Source of the DNA: Planctomycetota bacterium
GTDB lineage: Bacteria > Planctomycetota > UBA1135 > UBA2386
Length of the DNA stretch: 42,443 bases
Assembly (NCBI GenBank): GCA_947444055.1
Contig: CANEYR010000030.1
Coordinates: 1 to 42,443 of the forward strand
Direction of reading: 5' to 3'
Shown: positions 17,175 through 25,217 of the stretch, one piece after another
How positions within the stretch are numbered: position 1 is the first letter of the stretch
Layout of the letters: each line of letters begins with the position of its first letter
The notes under the pieces: generated by a model
What the model saw: the letters and a program-made list of their open reading frames with translations, nothing else
What the model was told of the DNA's origin: nothing
The model's database searches: none
Position numbers and translations under genes: made by a program

Positions 17175-18254
17175 CTACTTGCCAGCGTCCTTCGGGTCCT
17201 TCGAATCCTTCGGCGATTTCCCACGCAGCGCCGCGAGCTTTGGCGGCAACTCGGCATCGCGCGTGCCGAACGCATCGAAGCGGCGTTCGAGTTCTTGCTC
17301 GGGCAGCCCATCTTCGATCGCAACACCGTCAGCGCGCAGCCTCGTCTGCAACGCGGCGTGATAGAGACCGTCGGCCGACTTCTTGATGCGCAACTCCTTG
17401 CTGCCGAACACGCCAAGACCAATTCGCGTCAGCTCCATCTCGCGCGTGATCGACCAATCGTTGTCCCAGAAGAAGCGAGAGCTGGAACTTCGCCGCAGCT
17501 CGTTGCGCAATTGACTGCCCGCGACCTGAACCGCGGCATCCAGCACCTGCGTGTCGCCAGGATCCCCGCCGCCGGCGCGACGCTCCGCCACACCAAGTCG
17601 CCGCACGATCTCACGCGGCATGTTGTTCATGAAGTGCTGTTCAATCTGGTCCTTGAACCAGGCGTGATCCTTCGCCGAGAACGGCAACCGCACTTCCAGG
17701 CGCCCAGCCTCCACCACCAACATCTTCTCCCCGCTGCGCAAGAACTCGCGCACCAACTCCTTGGTGTCGGCGTCCCACGCGTGCTTGCCGCCATGGCCCG
17801 TCGTGCCGGTCAGCAGTTGTGCTTGCGCCCACAACTCGACCACGGTGTTCAGCTTCTTCACGAAGGCCTTCGCGTCGCGCACGCGCACGAACTGCTGCCC
17901 GCACAGAACCCCTTGCGGATCGGTGAACAGCGCGCCGTTCTCGACATCCATGTGCGCCAGCATCGCCTTGACGGGAGCTGGATAGTCGCGCGTCAGATCG
18001 AAGGCCAAGGGCCAGTTGCACCAAAACGCCACCTCGCCGGTCTCGCGCGCCAAAGCCAGATCCTTCACCGCTTTGCCCAGGGGATCGCGGTCACTGCCGT
18101 TGCCGCCTTCGGCAAACAGCCCGCGATAGACGACGTGCAGGTCGATGCGGTCGGCCTCTTCGTCGAAGCGGATCGTGACGTCCTGGGCGTCGATCTCGAG
18201 GCAGCCGACGAGCGTGAACAGCAAGAACAACAGAGCAACGCAGGTCTTCTTCAT
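17175..18254 (-). CDS. Lipoprotein, unknown function
   Basis: The preferred ATG at 18254 begins a lipoprotein signal peptide (MKKTCVALLFLLFTLVGC, lipidated Cys18); an upstream in-frame start at 18293 would spoil it. The 359-residue protein is rich in charged residues, with FDEEADRIDLHVVYRG near the start and a Lys/Asp-rich tail (KSPKDSKDPKDAGK). No known domain is recognised. Its stop codon directly abuts the stop of the LRR gene on the other strand with no bases between, and no terminator is visible, so the two transcripts probably overlap at their 3' ends. Confidence 0.7.
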   Translation of the reverse strand: MKKTCVALLFLLFTLVGCLEIDAQDVTIRFDEEADRIDLHVVYRGLFAEGGNGSDRDPLGKAVKDLALARETGEVAFWCNWPLAFDLTRDYPAPVKAMLAHMDVENGALFTDPQGVLCGQQFVRVRDAKAFVKKLNTVVELWAQAQLLTGTTGHGGKHAWDADTKELVREFLRSGEKMLVVEAGRLEVRLPFSAKDHAWFKDQIEQHFMNNMPREIVRRLGVAERRAGGGDPGDTQVLDAAVQVAGSQLRNELRRSSSSRFFWDNDWSITREMELTRIGLGVFGSKELRIKKSADGLYHAALQTRLRADGVAIEDGLPEQELERRFDAFGTRDAELPPKLAALRGKSPKDSKDPKDAGK

Positions 18255-18341
18255 GGCGAGGGAGCGCAGATCACAACCACATCGCGCCGCCACAGCAATG
18301 CCGCAACTTGCCCGCCCCGAAGCGTTGCCGGTCCCGCATGG

Positions 18342-19481
18342 TCACGGCTTGTGCCCGGCTTCGCTGGTGGTCGGCAGCAGGCGCTCGCAGGCGGTCGCGA
18401 TCGCCGTCGCCAAGGCTTGCCAGTCGTCGCGCGTTTGCTGCAAGAACGCATCACTCGAGCCCGCGCGCTCGATCATCGTTGGCAAGAGCTTCTGGAAGAT
18501 CGCGCTCCATGCCGGATAGGGGTCGTAGGCGCTGTTCCACAAGGGCTTCGGCAGGGGCGGTGCCGCGGTCGTGATCGTGGTGATCAGCTTGGCGAGATCC
18601 CAATCCATGGCGGCGGCCACCATCATGACTTGCTCTCGCAGCGAGTAGGCGCCGGCGACCTTTGTTTCATAGCGCGCCAGTCGACTGGGCAGCGCATGCG
18701 CCGGTGGCAACACCAACGACCACGCCACGGCCTCGCGAAACCCGCGGTACTGACGGCAGGCCAAGAAGGCGGCGTGCAGCGCATCATGAGCACCCTTCAA
18801 GCTCCGCAGAGAAGGGTCGCCGTTCGCACTCGCGAACTGGCCACGAAAGTCGCCGAGCATCGAATCGAAGAAGAACACGCTGTCCTTGGTGCCAGCGGTG
18901 CGATCGAGCGCCTCGTAAAACGACTCCTCGCCGTTGCGCCAAGACTGCAGGAACGCGGCGAAGGTGTCCGCGGTGGTGTCGACATCGAGGCGCTGGAGCA
19001 CGACAGCGAGCGCGTGATCCGCATTGGGAACACAACCTCGCAACGCTTGGTGCATGGGCACCGGATCGACGCCTGCGTTGGGCTTGTCCTTCGTCGACTT
19101 GCTGGCCACAACGGCTCGCTCCGGGTGGGCCGGATCGCGCACTTCGATCGTGCCAACGCCAAACAGGTAGAGACATCGGCGCGGTAGCGACAGCACTTCG
19201 TGCGGGAACTCGACGGTGCGCTTGCCCTGACGCACAGCGTGCGGCTTCACTCGTTCTGGGTGGGTGTGCGCGACCTCGCTGGCGAGGGTTTGCAGAGCCG
19301 TCACCAGCGGGTGCACGGGCAGCGCCGCGGCCACCTGCGCGAGCACTTCGGCCTGCTTGCTCTTGGGCAGCTTCTGGAAAGCGAGCCACGGCGCCGGTTC
19401 CACTGGCGCCTGGGCCGCGGCACTGCCCGCCAGGGCGAACAAAGACAGGGTGAACGAACGCAAGCGTGGCGAGAACGACAT
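18342..19481 (-). CDS. Exported protein, unknown function
   Basis: The ATG at 19481 starts a signal peptide (SLFALAGSAAA-Q), giving 379 residues; the frame extends to 19655 but that part is not protein-like. The mature protein is mostly alpha-helical, with segments such as KSKQAEVLAQVAAALPVHPL and AFLACRQYRGFREAVAWSL. It contains a run of TKDSVFFFDSMLGDFRGQ and no recognised catalytic motif. It lies upstream of the lipoprotein gene on the same strand with an 87-bp gap, so they may share a transcript. A divergent exported-protein gene starts 122 bp away. Confidence 0.65.
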   Translation of the reverse strand: MSFSPRLRSFTLSLFALAGSAAAQAPVEPAPWLAFQKLPKSKQAEVLAQVAAALPVHPLVTALQTLASEVAHTHPERVKPHAVRQGKRTVEFPHEVLSLPRRCLYLFGVGTIEVRDPAHPERAVVASKSTKDKPNAGVDPVPMHQALRGCVPNADHALAVVLQRLDVDTTADTFAAFLQSWRNGEESFYEALDRTAGTKDSVFFFDSMLGDFRGQFASANGDPSLRSLKGAHDALHAAFLACRQYRGFREAVAWSLVLPPAHALPSRLARYETKVAGAYSLREQVMMVAAAMDWDLAKLITTITTAAPPLPKPLWNSAYDPYPAWSAIFQKLLPTMIERAGSSDAFLQQTRDDWQALATAIATACERLLPTTSEAGHKP

Positions 19482-19603
19482 CGTGAAGGGGGGGGCCGGA
19501 CGGTACTCAGCCTGAGCATCGGCGTTGCCTCGATAGTTCGCTTTCGACCTTGGGACGATCGGCCGCACGCCGCTGGATCGGGGTGAACAACCACTCAAAT
19601 CCC

Positions 19604-20257
19604 ATGATGAACATGCTCCGCACTCTCCTCCTCCCAGTCGTCGCAGCCTTGGCAACGACTCTTCCGGCCCAAATCGATCGCGAGTCGTCGACTCTGGTCA
19701 ACGCCCAGCACCTGCGACACGCCACCATCGCGGACATCCAGTCCTGGTCGGCGCAGGGGTATCGCCTCAGCAACTTTGAGATCTACACGCCATCGCCGCT
19801 GCAACTCAACTGCACTTTGGTGCGCAACACCGGCGTCTACTCCGCAGGCTGGTACTTCTACGCCGACAAGACGCGCAACGAGTTGTTGAGCCTGTGCAAC
19901 AACAACAACGCACGCATCGTCGATCTCGAGCGCTACCTGGTGAACGGTGAGGAGAAGCTCGCGGCGCTGCTGTTCGTCAACTCCGGCGCACAACAGAAGG
20001 CGTGGTATTGGCACACCAACCTCGCGCAAGGCTCCCTGTGGAGCACGGTCAACGGCATGGGCCATCGCATCATCGATCTGGAGCCGTACCTGGATAACGG
20101 GCAATGGCTCTACCACGTGGTTTCGATCGCCAACACGGGCAACGATCTGAAGCCGTGGTGGGTCTACAGCAACGCGACGACGGCCGGCGTGCAGAGCTAC
20201 ATGACGCAGCACAGTGCGCGCCTCTACGACTTCGAGCTGAAGACCCTGATCCCCTAA
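19604..20257 (+). CDS. Secreted tandem-repeat protein, N-terminal part up to in-frame TAA
   Basis: ATG 19604 (also 19607 or 19613) opens a signal peptide ending ATTLPA-Q. The mature part has repeats of about 45-50 residues with the pattern RLSNFEIY...CTLVRNTG...GWYFYAD...ARIVDLE, then HRIIDLE and ARLYDFE. These resemble bacterial tandem-repeat (BTRD-like) beta proteins. Translation stops at a TAA (20255-20257) in the middle of a repeat, after 217 codons. The same frame then continues with matching repeat sequence to 20815, so the gene looks interrupted by a nonsense codon rather than naturally ended. Confidence 0.7.
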   Translation: MMNMLRTLLLPVVAALATTLPAQIDRESSTLVNAQHLRHATIADIQSWSAQGYRLSNFEIYTPSPLQLNCTLVRNTGVYSAGWYFYADKTRNELLSLCNNNNARIVDLERYLVNGEEKLAALLFVNSGAQQKAWYWHTNLAQGSLWSTVNGMGHRIIDLEPYLDNGQWLYHVVSIANTGNDLKPWWVYSNATTAGVQSYMTQHSARLYDFELKTLIP

Positions 20258-20815
20258 AGCTGTGCCTGCGTCTTGGTGCAGGACGACATCACGAGCCGCA
20301 CCTGGTGGGGCGAGTTCTACGGCACCGGCTTCAACCTCGATGACGACCACGGCGGCCGCGTCGTTGGCCTCGCGCAGCAAAGTCCAGGCGCTTACGCGAT
20401 CACGCTGATCGACAACCGCAACCCGTTCCTGACCTACGGCATCGGCTGCGCTGGCTCACACGGGCAATCGGTGCACAGCGGCTATGGCAACGCGATGACT
20501 GGCACGCAGATCAGCTACCGCGCGGACCATTTGTGGCCGTGGACGATCGCGATCCTCTTCTACGGCGACACCACGACCTACTTCCCGCTCGCCGGCATCG
20601 GCGCCCCCGGCTGCAACGGCTACACCGTGCCGTTCACGTCGACGACGCACTTTGCGAATGGCAGCGGCGTGGCGACCGGAGCCGTGAACGTGCCACTCAA
20701 TGCCTCGCTCCAGGGTCTGGTGCTGACCAGTCAGGTCGCGGCGCTCGATCCAGGTCTCAACCAGCTCGGCATGCAGTTCTCCAATGCGCTGGTGACGACC
20801 GTTCGCCACTGGTGA
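20258..20815 (+). pseudogene. In-frame continuation of the secreted repeat protein after TAA
   Basis: This stretch is in the same frame as the gene at 19604 and continues its repeat: CVLVQDDITSRTWWGEFYG lines up with CTLVRNTGVYSAGWYFYA. It ends with a C-terminal domain holding IGCAGS and IGAPGCNGYTVPF, related to the ends of other secreted proteins here. A GTG at 20273 could in principle restart translation, but it would lack a signal peptide and a clear ribosome-binding site. The full 404-codon gene would be intact if the TAA were, for instance, CAA (Gln). Sequencing error, recent mutation or readthrough are the options. Confidence 0.7.
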
Positions 20816-20882
20816 GCCCGCCATCGGCATCGCCGACTCCGCGGTCTGGCCGAGCGGCGAGTCAGGTCGATAGCATCTCGCC

Positions 20883-21317
20883 ATGCGCCTGCTCGCCGTC
20901 GGTTCGTTCCTGTTCCTTGCCTTCGCCGCTGGCTGCAGCAACAAGCTGGGCGAGGAGCTCGCCAAGGACCAGCCCAATGGCCGAGCAACGATGTTCCATA
21001 CGGAGGCCGTCGATGCTGCGACGGCGGCCAAGGTGTTCGGCGCGATGCTCGAAGTGAACTACAACTTCGCAGCGAACCTGCCTGAGCAGATCGATCGTGT
21101 GCAAGGCCGTCTCACGCTGCGCCTCGGCAACGACAACGAACAGACCATCGCGGCCGTCATCCAGAACGGCGACAAGGAGTCGGTGATTCGCTACTTCGAA
21201 GGCTTGGCGCAGGCCGTATCGAAAGCGATCGGCAACGAACCGGTTGATATCGTGCTGTGCCGAACGTCGCTCGACGAGCCGTTCCACACGGTGGTTTGGC
21301 CTTCCCAGCCAAAGTGA
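20883..21317 (+). CDS. Small lipoprotein, unknown function
   Basis: The 144-residue product has a signal peptide with lipobox (FAAGC, Cys18). The mature part is one compact domain of about 125 residues with mixed helices and strands (DAATAAKVFGAMLEVNYNF, RLTLRLGNDNEQTIAAVIQ). No family is recognised. It is followed after 16 bp by the convergent glycosyltransferase gene. A GC-rich inverted repeat (GGCCCG 21323-21328, CGGGCC 21340-21345) spans the junction and might act as a weak two-way terminator, though no T-run follows. Confidence 0.65.
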   Translation: MRLLAVGSFLFLAFAAGCSNKLGEELAKDQPNGRATMFHTEAVDAATAAKVFGAMLEVNYNFAANLPEQIDRVQGRLTLRLGNDNEQTIAAVIQNGDKESVIRYFEGLAQAVSKAIGNEPVDIVLCRTSLDEPFHTVVWPSQPK

Positions 21318-21333
21318 GCGGAGGCCCGTCCGC

Positions 21334-22686
21334 TCAACGCGGGCCGCCCGGCGGGATCAACTTGCTGAGTGCTGACTCGCGCTGCTGCTGCAAGAACAAC
21401 ACGCGACGTTCGGGTGACACGGGTCCGGCAAACGGGGGGCGCCGCGGCTGCTGCCGCGCGCGTTCGTAGATCGCGGCCATCGCCTCGACGTGCGCATCGA
21501 GTGTCGGCGACGGGGCCGGTCGCTGGTCCCGCAACTGCGACCACAGGCCTGGTTCGTCGACGAACCGCTGGAGCGCTTCGGCAAGATTCCGTTCGTCACC
21601 AGCTCGCGTCGAGAGCCCAGCACCACCCGCCCGTTCGGGCAGGGCTCCAAGGTCGCTCGTGATGCACGGCAACTGCAACTCGAAGCACTCGTCGAGCACG
21701 AGTCCGAAAGTCTCGATGCAAGTGCTGGGAAAGACGCCGACGTGCGGTGCCGTCGCATGCAGCTTGGCGGCGTCGAACGCGCCGTGAAAGCTGACGGGAA
21801 GACCCACTGCCAACTTCGTCAGCTCCGCTTCGAACTGCGGACTCTCGACGCCACCGAGAATGTGCAACTGCGATCGACCTGGTCGTGCTGCATTCAGCAA
21901 CCGGAAGGCGCGCAACAACACATCGACTCCCTTGTGCCGCCCAACGCCACCCCAGAACGCAAACCGCAGCGGACTACTGGTCGACGGCGCCGACAGCGCG
22001 GGCATGCCTGCGAAGCGCGGTTTGTAGCCGAGCGGCAACACCGTGTAGCGATCGCGCGGCACGCCCGTGGTCTGTGCCAACAAATCGGCCGTGCTGCCAA
22101 CCGCCACCATCACGTTCGCGGCGAGCGAGAGTTCGGCGCGGAAGTGGTCGGCGTAGAGCTCGATGCCGGCGTCGATTTCACTTTTTGGTTCGTAGCCATA
22201 GCGCGGCACACAGTCCGAGCAGCTCGCTGCCGACAGCGAGCGGCGGCACGCTTCGTCATCGGCACGCCGACGGAACGCACGCGGACAACTGGTGTAGTAA
22301 TCGTGCAGCGTGACGACGGCGGGAATGCCGTGGCGCCAGCACAGCTCGACCAAGTTGCAAGTCAGACGCACCCAGTGGTGCACATGCACGAGCGACGGAC
22401 GCCGCTCGCGCAGCAGTCGGACGAAGTGCGTCTCGACTTCGGGATGCCACATCTTGGCGTGGTGGTCGAAGTAGAGATCGTTGCGGTGCAGTCGGTGCAC
22501 CGGCAGCCCTTCCACTTCGTCGCGTTCGACGGTGACCTGCTCTTGCCAGTGCTTGCTGCCAGTCAGAACTTCGACCTGTTGACCACGCGCGCGTTGTCGT
22601 TGGGCGAGATCGAACGCGTACGACTCCGAGCCACCTCGGCTTTCCGGCGGAAACTGGTGGATGACGTGCAGAACGTCGATGGCCAT
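21334..22686 (-). CDS. GT4-type glycosyltransferase
   Basis: This 450-residue protein has a GT-B fold pattern. The N-terminal domain begins VLHVIHQFPPESRGGSESY, typical of acceptor-side GT4 enzymes, with HVHHWVRLT and TLHDYYTSCP further on. The C-terminal domain has FAFWGGVGRHKGVDVLLRAF and the donor-binding E-x7-E type segment around CIETFGLVLDECFEL. A Cys-rich insertion (ACRRSLSAASCSDCVPRYG) after the TSCP motif is common in GT4 enzymes of this subgroup and may bind a metal. It likely transfers a sugar from a nucleotide donor to a surface glycan or lipid. No other polysaccharide genes are nearby. Confidence 0.85.
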   Translation of the reverse strand: MAIDVLHVIHQFPPESRGGSESYAFDLAQRQRARGQQVEVLTGSKHWQEQVTVERDEVEGLPVHRLHRNDLYFDHHAKMWHPEVETHFVRLLRERRPSLVHVHHWVRLTCNLVELCWRHGIPAVVTLHDYYTSCPRAFRRRADDEACRRSLSAASCSDCVPRYGYEPKSEIDAGIELYADHFRAELSLAANVMVAVGSTADLLAQTTGVPRDRYTVLPLGYKPRFAGMPALSAPSTSSPLRFAFWGGVGRHKGVDVLLRAFRLLNAARPGRSQLHILGGVESPQFEAELTKLAVGLPVSFHGAFDAAKLHATAPHVGVFPSTCIETFGLVLDECFELQLPCITSDLGALPERAGGAGLSTRAGDERNLAEALQRFVDEPGLWSQLRDQRPAPSPTLDAHVEAMAAIYERARQQPRRPPFAGPVSPERRVLFLQQQRESALSKLIPPGGPR

Positions 22687-22735
22687 GTGCCGCCGTTATA
22701 CAGACGCACCTCGCGTCAGCGTCGATGCGCGCAGC

Positions 22736-23047
22736 TCAAGGTGCGACCACCTCGACATAGACCACACACGATCCCGGGCCGCAGCCGATGGAGATCCTGA
22801 GGATCGTTCCCGGTGGCACCGAAGGCACGAGCACGTTCGCGGTCTTGCCAGGGCCAACAGGGAAGGACTGCGTTGCCCCTGGAACTGCGCCACTGACTTG
22901 CACGGACGCGCCGTTGCACGCCACTTCCACCTGGAGCGTCGTCGAGGCCGTCGTCGTCGACGCGCAGCGCAGGCTTTGTGCCATGAGCGGGGCGCCGACG
23001 CAGGCAACGCACATTGCGAAGCGCCGAGAGTGTGAGGAGCGCCTCAT
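22736..23047 (-). CDS. Small exported protein
   Basis: ATG 23047 gives 103 residues with a signal peptide (cleavage near APLMA-Q). The mature 80 residues are beta-rich with paired cysteines (LRCAS, EVACNGA, IGCGPGSCVV). The start overlaps the stop of the next upstream gene by ATGA, so the two exported proteins are cotranslated. No domain is recognised. The frame is open upstream to 23197, but that part lies inside the neighbouring gene. Confidence 0.6.
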   Translation of the reverse strand: MRRSSHSRRFAMCVACVGAPLMAQSLRCASTTTASTTLQVEVACNGASVQVSGAVPGATQSFPVGPGKTANVLVPSVPPGTILRISIGCGPGSCVVYVEVVAP

Positions 23048-24123
23048 TGGTGCTCGAAGCGGAGAATGTGGCCTTGGTGAACAGAGACGTTGCCAATGGC
23101 CTCGCTGGGGTGGCCTTCGATGACGGCCATGTCGAGCGTCGGCAACGCTGCCGCGACGGTCCATTCGATCGCGTTGCTGGTCACCAAGTGGCTCCATTCA
23201 AACCACTGGGTCGTCATGGTCATGCCAAAGACAGCCGCACTATCAGGGATCCACAGGTGCACGTCGGCACGGCCGCTGGGATACATGCCTGGATCCGACT
23301 CAGGAACGAAGAGTGCAGGCAGCATCGCGTCGACCGCGCCGAGATGCAGGTCACAGCCGGGCGATGGAAAGCCGAACAGCGTCAGTGGAATCGGTGCCGC
23401 ACTGGCGGGGCCGAAGGCGGCGACGCCAAGACTGTTGGGGGGGCCATAGGCAAAGAAGTTGGCGTGGGCCCCAGGCACCAAATCGCCGGTGGACGTGTGG
23501 GCCCAGTGACCAGTTGGCCCACCATAGGGTCCACACCCATTGCCGCGGGGCGTCGCCGCGCCCGAGAGGTCCTCGAACATGGCATCGGCCATCCACCAGT
23601 TTGCCGTCTGGCCAGGGATCGCCAAGCCGACGACGTCGATGCAGAGCGTGCCCCCGGTGTAGACAAACGGCGTTTGGAACGCGATGCGCACGGTGTTGCT
23701 TGGCGTCCAGCCAACCCTTGGGCCAGGCTCCGCCGGTGAACTGGGCAGAACCACTTGGCCGGCGAAGACCTGCAAGGGCGACGCCCCAACATTCGCCGCG
23801 AAGGTCTTCGAGCAGCGCAGTGGCTGCGCGGCGTTCGCCGAGAGGGTGACGACCAACTGCGCCACGCCGCCGAAGTAGGTTTCATTGGCAGCCGTTCGCC
23901 GCAGTTCGATCGCAGTCAGTTGGCGACCCACCATCGCGGTGAGGTGGCTGGCGCCGACCAGCGTTTGTTGGCGCACATCGCAGCAGGCGCCAGCGATCCA
24001 AAGATGACTGACAGCGTCAAGTTGGTCGTAGGCAGAGGGAACGACGGTGAGTTGCGGGGCCTGCGCCATAGCGCACGGCAGCATCAGTCCGCAGGAGAGC
24101 AGCGAGAGAGAGCGGTTCAGCAT
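23044..24123 (-). CDS. Exported protein with family C-terminal region
   Basis: The ATG at 24123 begins a signal peptide (CGLMLPCAMA-Q) and gives 359 residues; longer in-frame starts are not protein-like. Residues 20-230 are beta-rich, with the segments SANAAQPLRCSKTFAANVG and VRIAFQTPFVYTGGTLCIDV. From about 240 it contains AYGPPNSLGVAA and LFGFPSPGCDLHLGAVD, a PGC motif like that in the secreted repeat proteins here, followed by LWIPDSAAVFGMTMTTQWFE. It is likely exported, with unknown function. It forms a two-gene overlapping unit with the small exported protein downstream. Confidence 0.65.
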   Translation of the reverse strand: MLNRSLSLLSCGLMLPCAMAQAPQLTVVPSAYDQLDAVSHLWIAGACCDVRQQTLVGASHLTAMVGRQLTAIELRRTAANETYFGGVAQLVVTLSANAAQPLRCSKTFAANVGASPLQVFAGQVVLPSSPAEPGPRVGWTPSNTVRIAFQTPFVYTGGTLCIDVVGLAIPGQTANWWMADAMFEDLSGAATPRGNGCGPYGGPTGHWAHTSTGDLVPGAHANFFAYGPPNSLGVAAFGPASAAPIPLTLFGFPSPGCDLHLGAVDAMLPALFVPESDPGMYPSGRADVHLWIPDSAAVFGMTMTTQWFEWSHLVTSNAIEWTVAAALPTLDMAVIEGHPSEAIGNVSVHQGHILRFEHQ

Positions 24124-24211
24124 CGGATGTCCTTGCTTGGAGTTGGTCACTGGCTCGGGAACAGAGCCACTCTCTTGGTGTGCAAGGGGGGGCAAACTCG
24201 GCGCGGATTCC

Positions 24212-24760
24212 TCAGACCAACCAGCGCGCCGCCAGCGGCGCGATGCGTTCTCTCCACACCGGCTGCCCACCGCGGGCTTGCTCGATGCTCGCAAACTGCT
24301 GCAGCCAATCCAGCTGGTCATCGACCGGCACCTCTCGTTCACACACGGGAAACAGCGTGCCTTCCTCCACCACCTGCAAGCGGCGCAGGCGGGAGACCAC
24401 GGCCGCGACGGTCTCGGCAAAGCCCAGCCGCTCCTCGGCCGACAGCAAGATCACCGGCTCCCAAAACAGCACCAGAGAATGGGTTAGTTCCGTCACCTCC
24501 TCGTGCACACGAAGGACCTCGCCCACGACCTGGGCGATGGTCTCTGCCCCGTGCATCGCGGCGGCTGGCAGCAGCAACCTCGCCTCCTTGTGCAGATGCA
24601 CCCCGATCACGAAGTCCCGCAAGAACAGCAACGCCAGTGCGCAGTCCTCAGCCGGAAAGCCGCCTCCCAACTCGATGTGGGTCGCCATCTGGCGCAACAC
24701 CGCCAGCCCCCGCTCGATGAGGGCATGATCGGACCGCAAGTTGTCGGTTGCGCGCATCAT
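24212..24760 (-). CDS. Hemerythrin-like HHE-domain protein
   Basis: The 182-residue protein (ATG 24760, or 24757) shows the hemerythrin pattern: H12 in DHALIERGL, H55/H57 and E59 in VHLHKEARLLLP, H86 and E87 in RVHEEVTE, and the closing LFPVCEREV. These residues would hold a diiron centre in a four-helix bundle that may bind oxygen or sense redox or NO state. The frame extends to 25024, but the extra part crosses a promoter region and is not helical. It is read away from the lexA cluster, with about 190 bp between the starts. Confidence 0.75.
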   Translation of the reverse strand: MMRATDNLRSDHALIERGLAVLRQMATHIELGGGFPAEDCALALLFLRDFVIGVHLHKEARLLLPAAAMHGAETIAQVVGEVLRVHEEVTELTHSLVLFWEPVILLSAEERLGFAETVAAVVSRLRRLQVVEEGTLFPVCEREVPVDDQLDWLQQFASIEQARGGQPVWRERIAPLAARWLV

Positions 24761-24890
24761 CCGGAGGCGCCGAGGGGCAGAGGACCCACGCATGCAGCAG
24801 GTCCAAAGCATGGCGGGCCTGAAGATTTCGAGGTTGACACACTGGCTGGTCACCCCACCCCCAATACCAAACTTTTCCCTAACTCCACTC

Positions 24891-24918
24891 TTGACGAAGG
24901 TGAACTTATGGCTAACCT
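24891..24918 (+). promoter_or_regulatory. Putative sigma-70 promoter of the small membrane protein gene
   Basis: TTGACG (24891-24896) and TAACCT (24913-24918) are separated by 16 bp. The -10 is imperfect. The promoter ends 7 bp before the GAAC direct repeat, so a repressor bound there would block it. Confidence 0.45.
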
Positions 24919-24924
24919 TTCGAC

Positions 24925-24939
24925 GAACGCCAGACGAAC
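24925..24939 (+). promoter_or_regulatory. Putative LexA operator 1 (GAAC-N7-GAAC)
   Basis: GAAC at 24925-24928 and 24936-24939 are spaced by exactly 7 bases. This is the reverse complement of GTTC-N7-GTTC, the LexA box known from Alphaproteobacteria. It lies between the promoter and the AGGAAG ribosome-binding site (24940-24945). The same spacing recurs before lexA. Confidence 0.55.
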
Positions 24940-24947
24940 AGGAAGCC

Positions 24948-25151
24948 ATGAACTTCACCAACTCTCCTCGCCTTTCTCTGAAGCCCCACTCTCTCCGCAC
25001 CGGGAGTCGTGCCCTGCTTGCCAAGTCGATGCGACAGGCTCGCCGCCCAAGCAGCGAGTCCGCTGCACAAAGACAGGGGCGCGGTGGGCTTCAGGGGTTT
25101 GGTGCCTGTTTGATGATTGCTGCCTTCCTTGTTATGGCGTTGTTCGGCTAA
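24948..25151 (+). CDS. Small membrane protein, putative SOS-induced division inhibitor
   Basis: This 67-residue frame has a good AGGAAG site two bases before its ATG spacing region. Residues 1-48 are basic and Ser-rich (17 or so Arg/Lys), and the last 16 (GACLMIAAFLVMALFG) form a single short membrane helix ending at the C-terminus. The gene ends 66 bp before lexA and is preceded by a putative LexA operator. Small SOS-induced membrane proteins that block division (SidA in Caulobacter, YneA in Bacillus) have comparable size and placement, though sequence similarity is not claimed. Function is inferred from context only. Confidence 0.5.
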   Translation: MNFTNSPRLSLKPHSLRTGSRALLAKSMRQARRPSSESAAQRQGRGGLQGFGACLMIAAFLVMALFG

Positions 25152-25165
25152 GATTCGCGTCGACG

Positions 25166-25180
25166 AACGAACCTCGAACA
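25166..25180 (+). promoter_or_regulatory. Putative LexA operator 2 (GAAC-N7-GAAC) before lexA
   Basis: GAAC at 25166-25169 and 25177-25180 are spaced by 7 bases. Further GAAC copies at 25170-25173 and 25183-25186 make a cluster. It lies 38 bp before the lexA start, as expected for autorepression. Confidence 0.55.
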
Positions 25181-25217
25181 CGAACTTCGTACACCGATCC
25201 AACGAGAGCCCCCAGTC

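Noticed and set aside
17295-19187. Plus-strand frame of 630 codons opposite two exported-protein genes
   Set aside because: The minus-strand frames have signal peptides; this one has only composition-driven sequence.
21323-21345. GC-rich inverted repeat as terminator between convergent genes
   Set aside because: Only 6 bp of stem and no T-run; overlaps the end of the glycosyltransferase gene.
24834-24862. TTGACA at 24834 as a promoter
   Set aside because: No acceptable -10 at the right distance; the TTGACG at 24891 is better placed.
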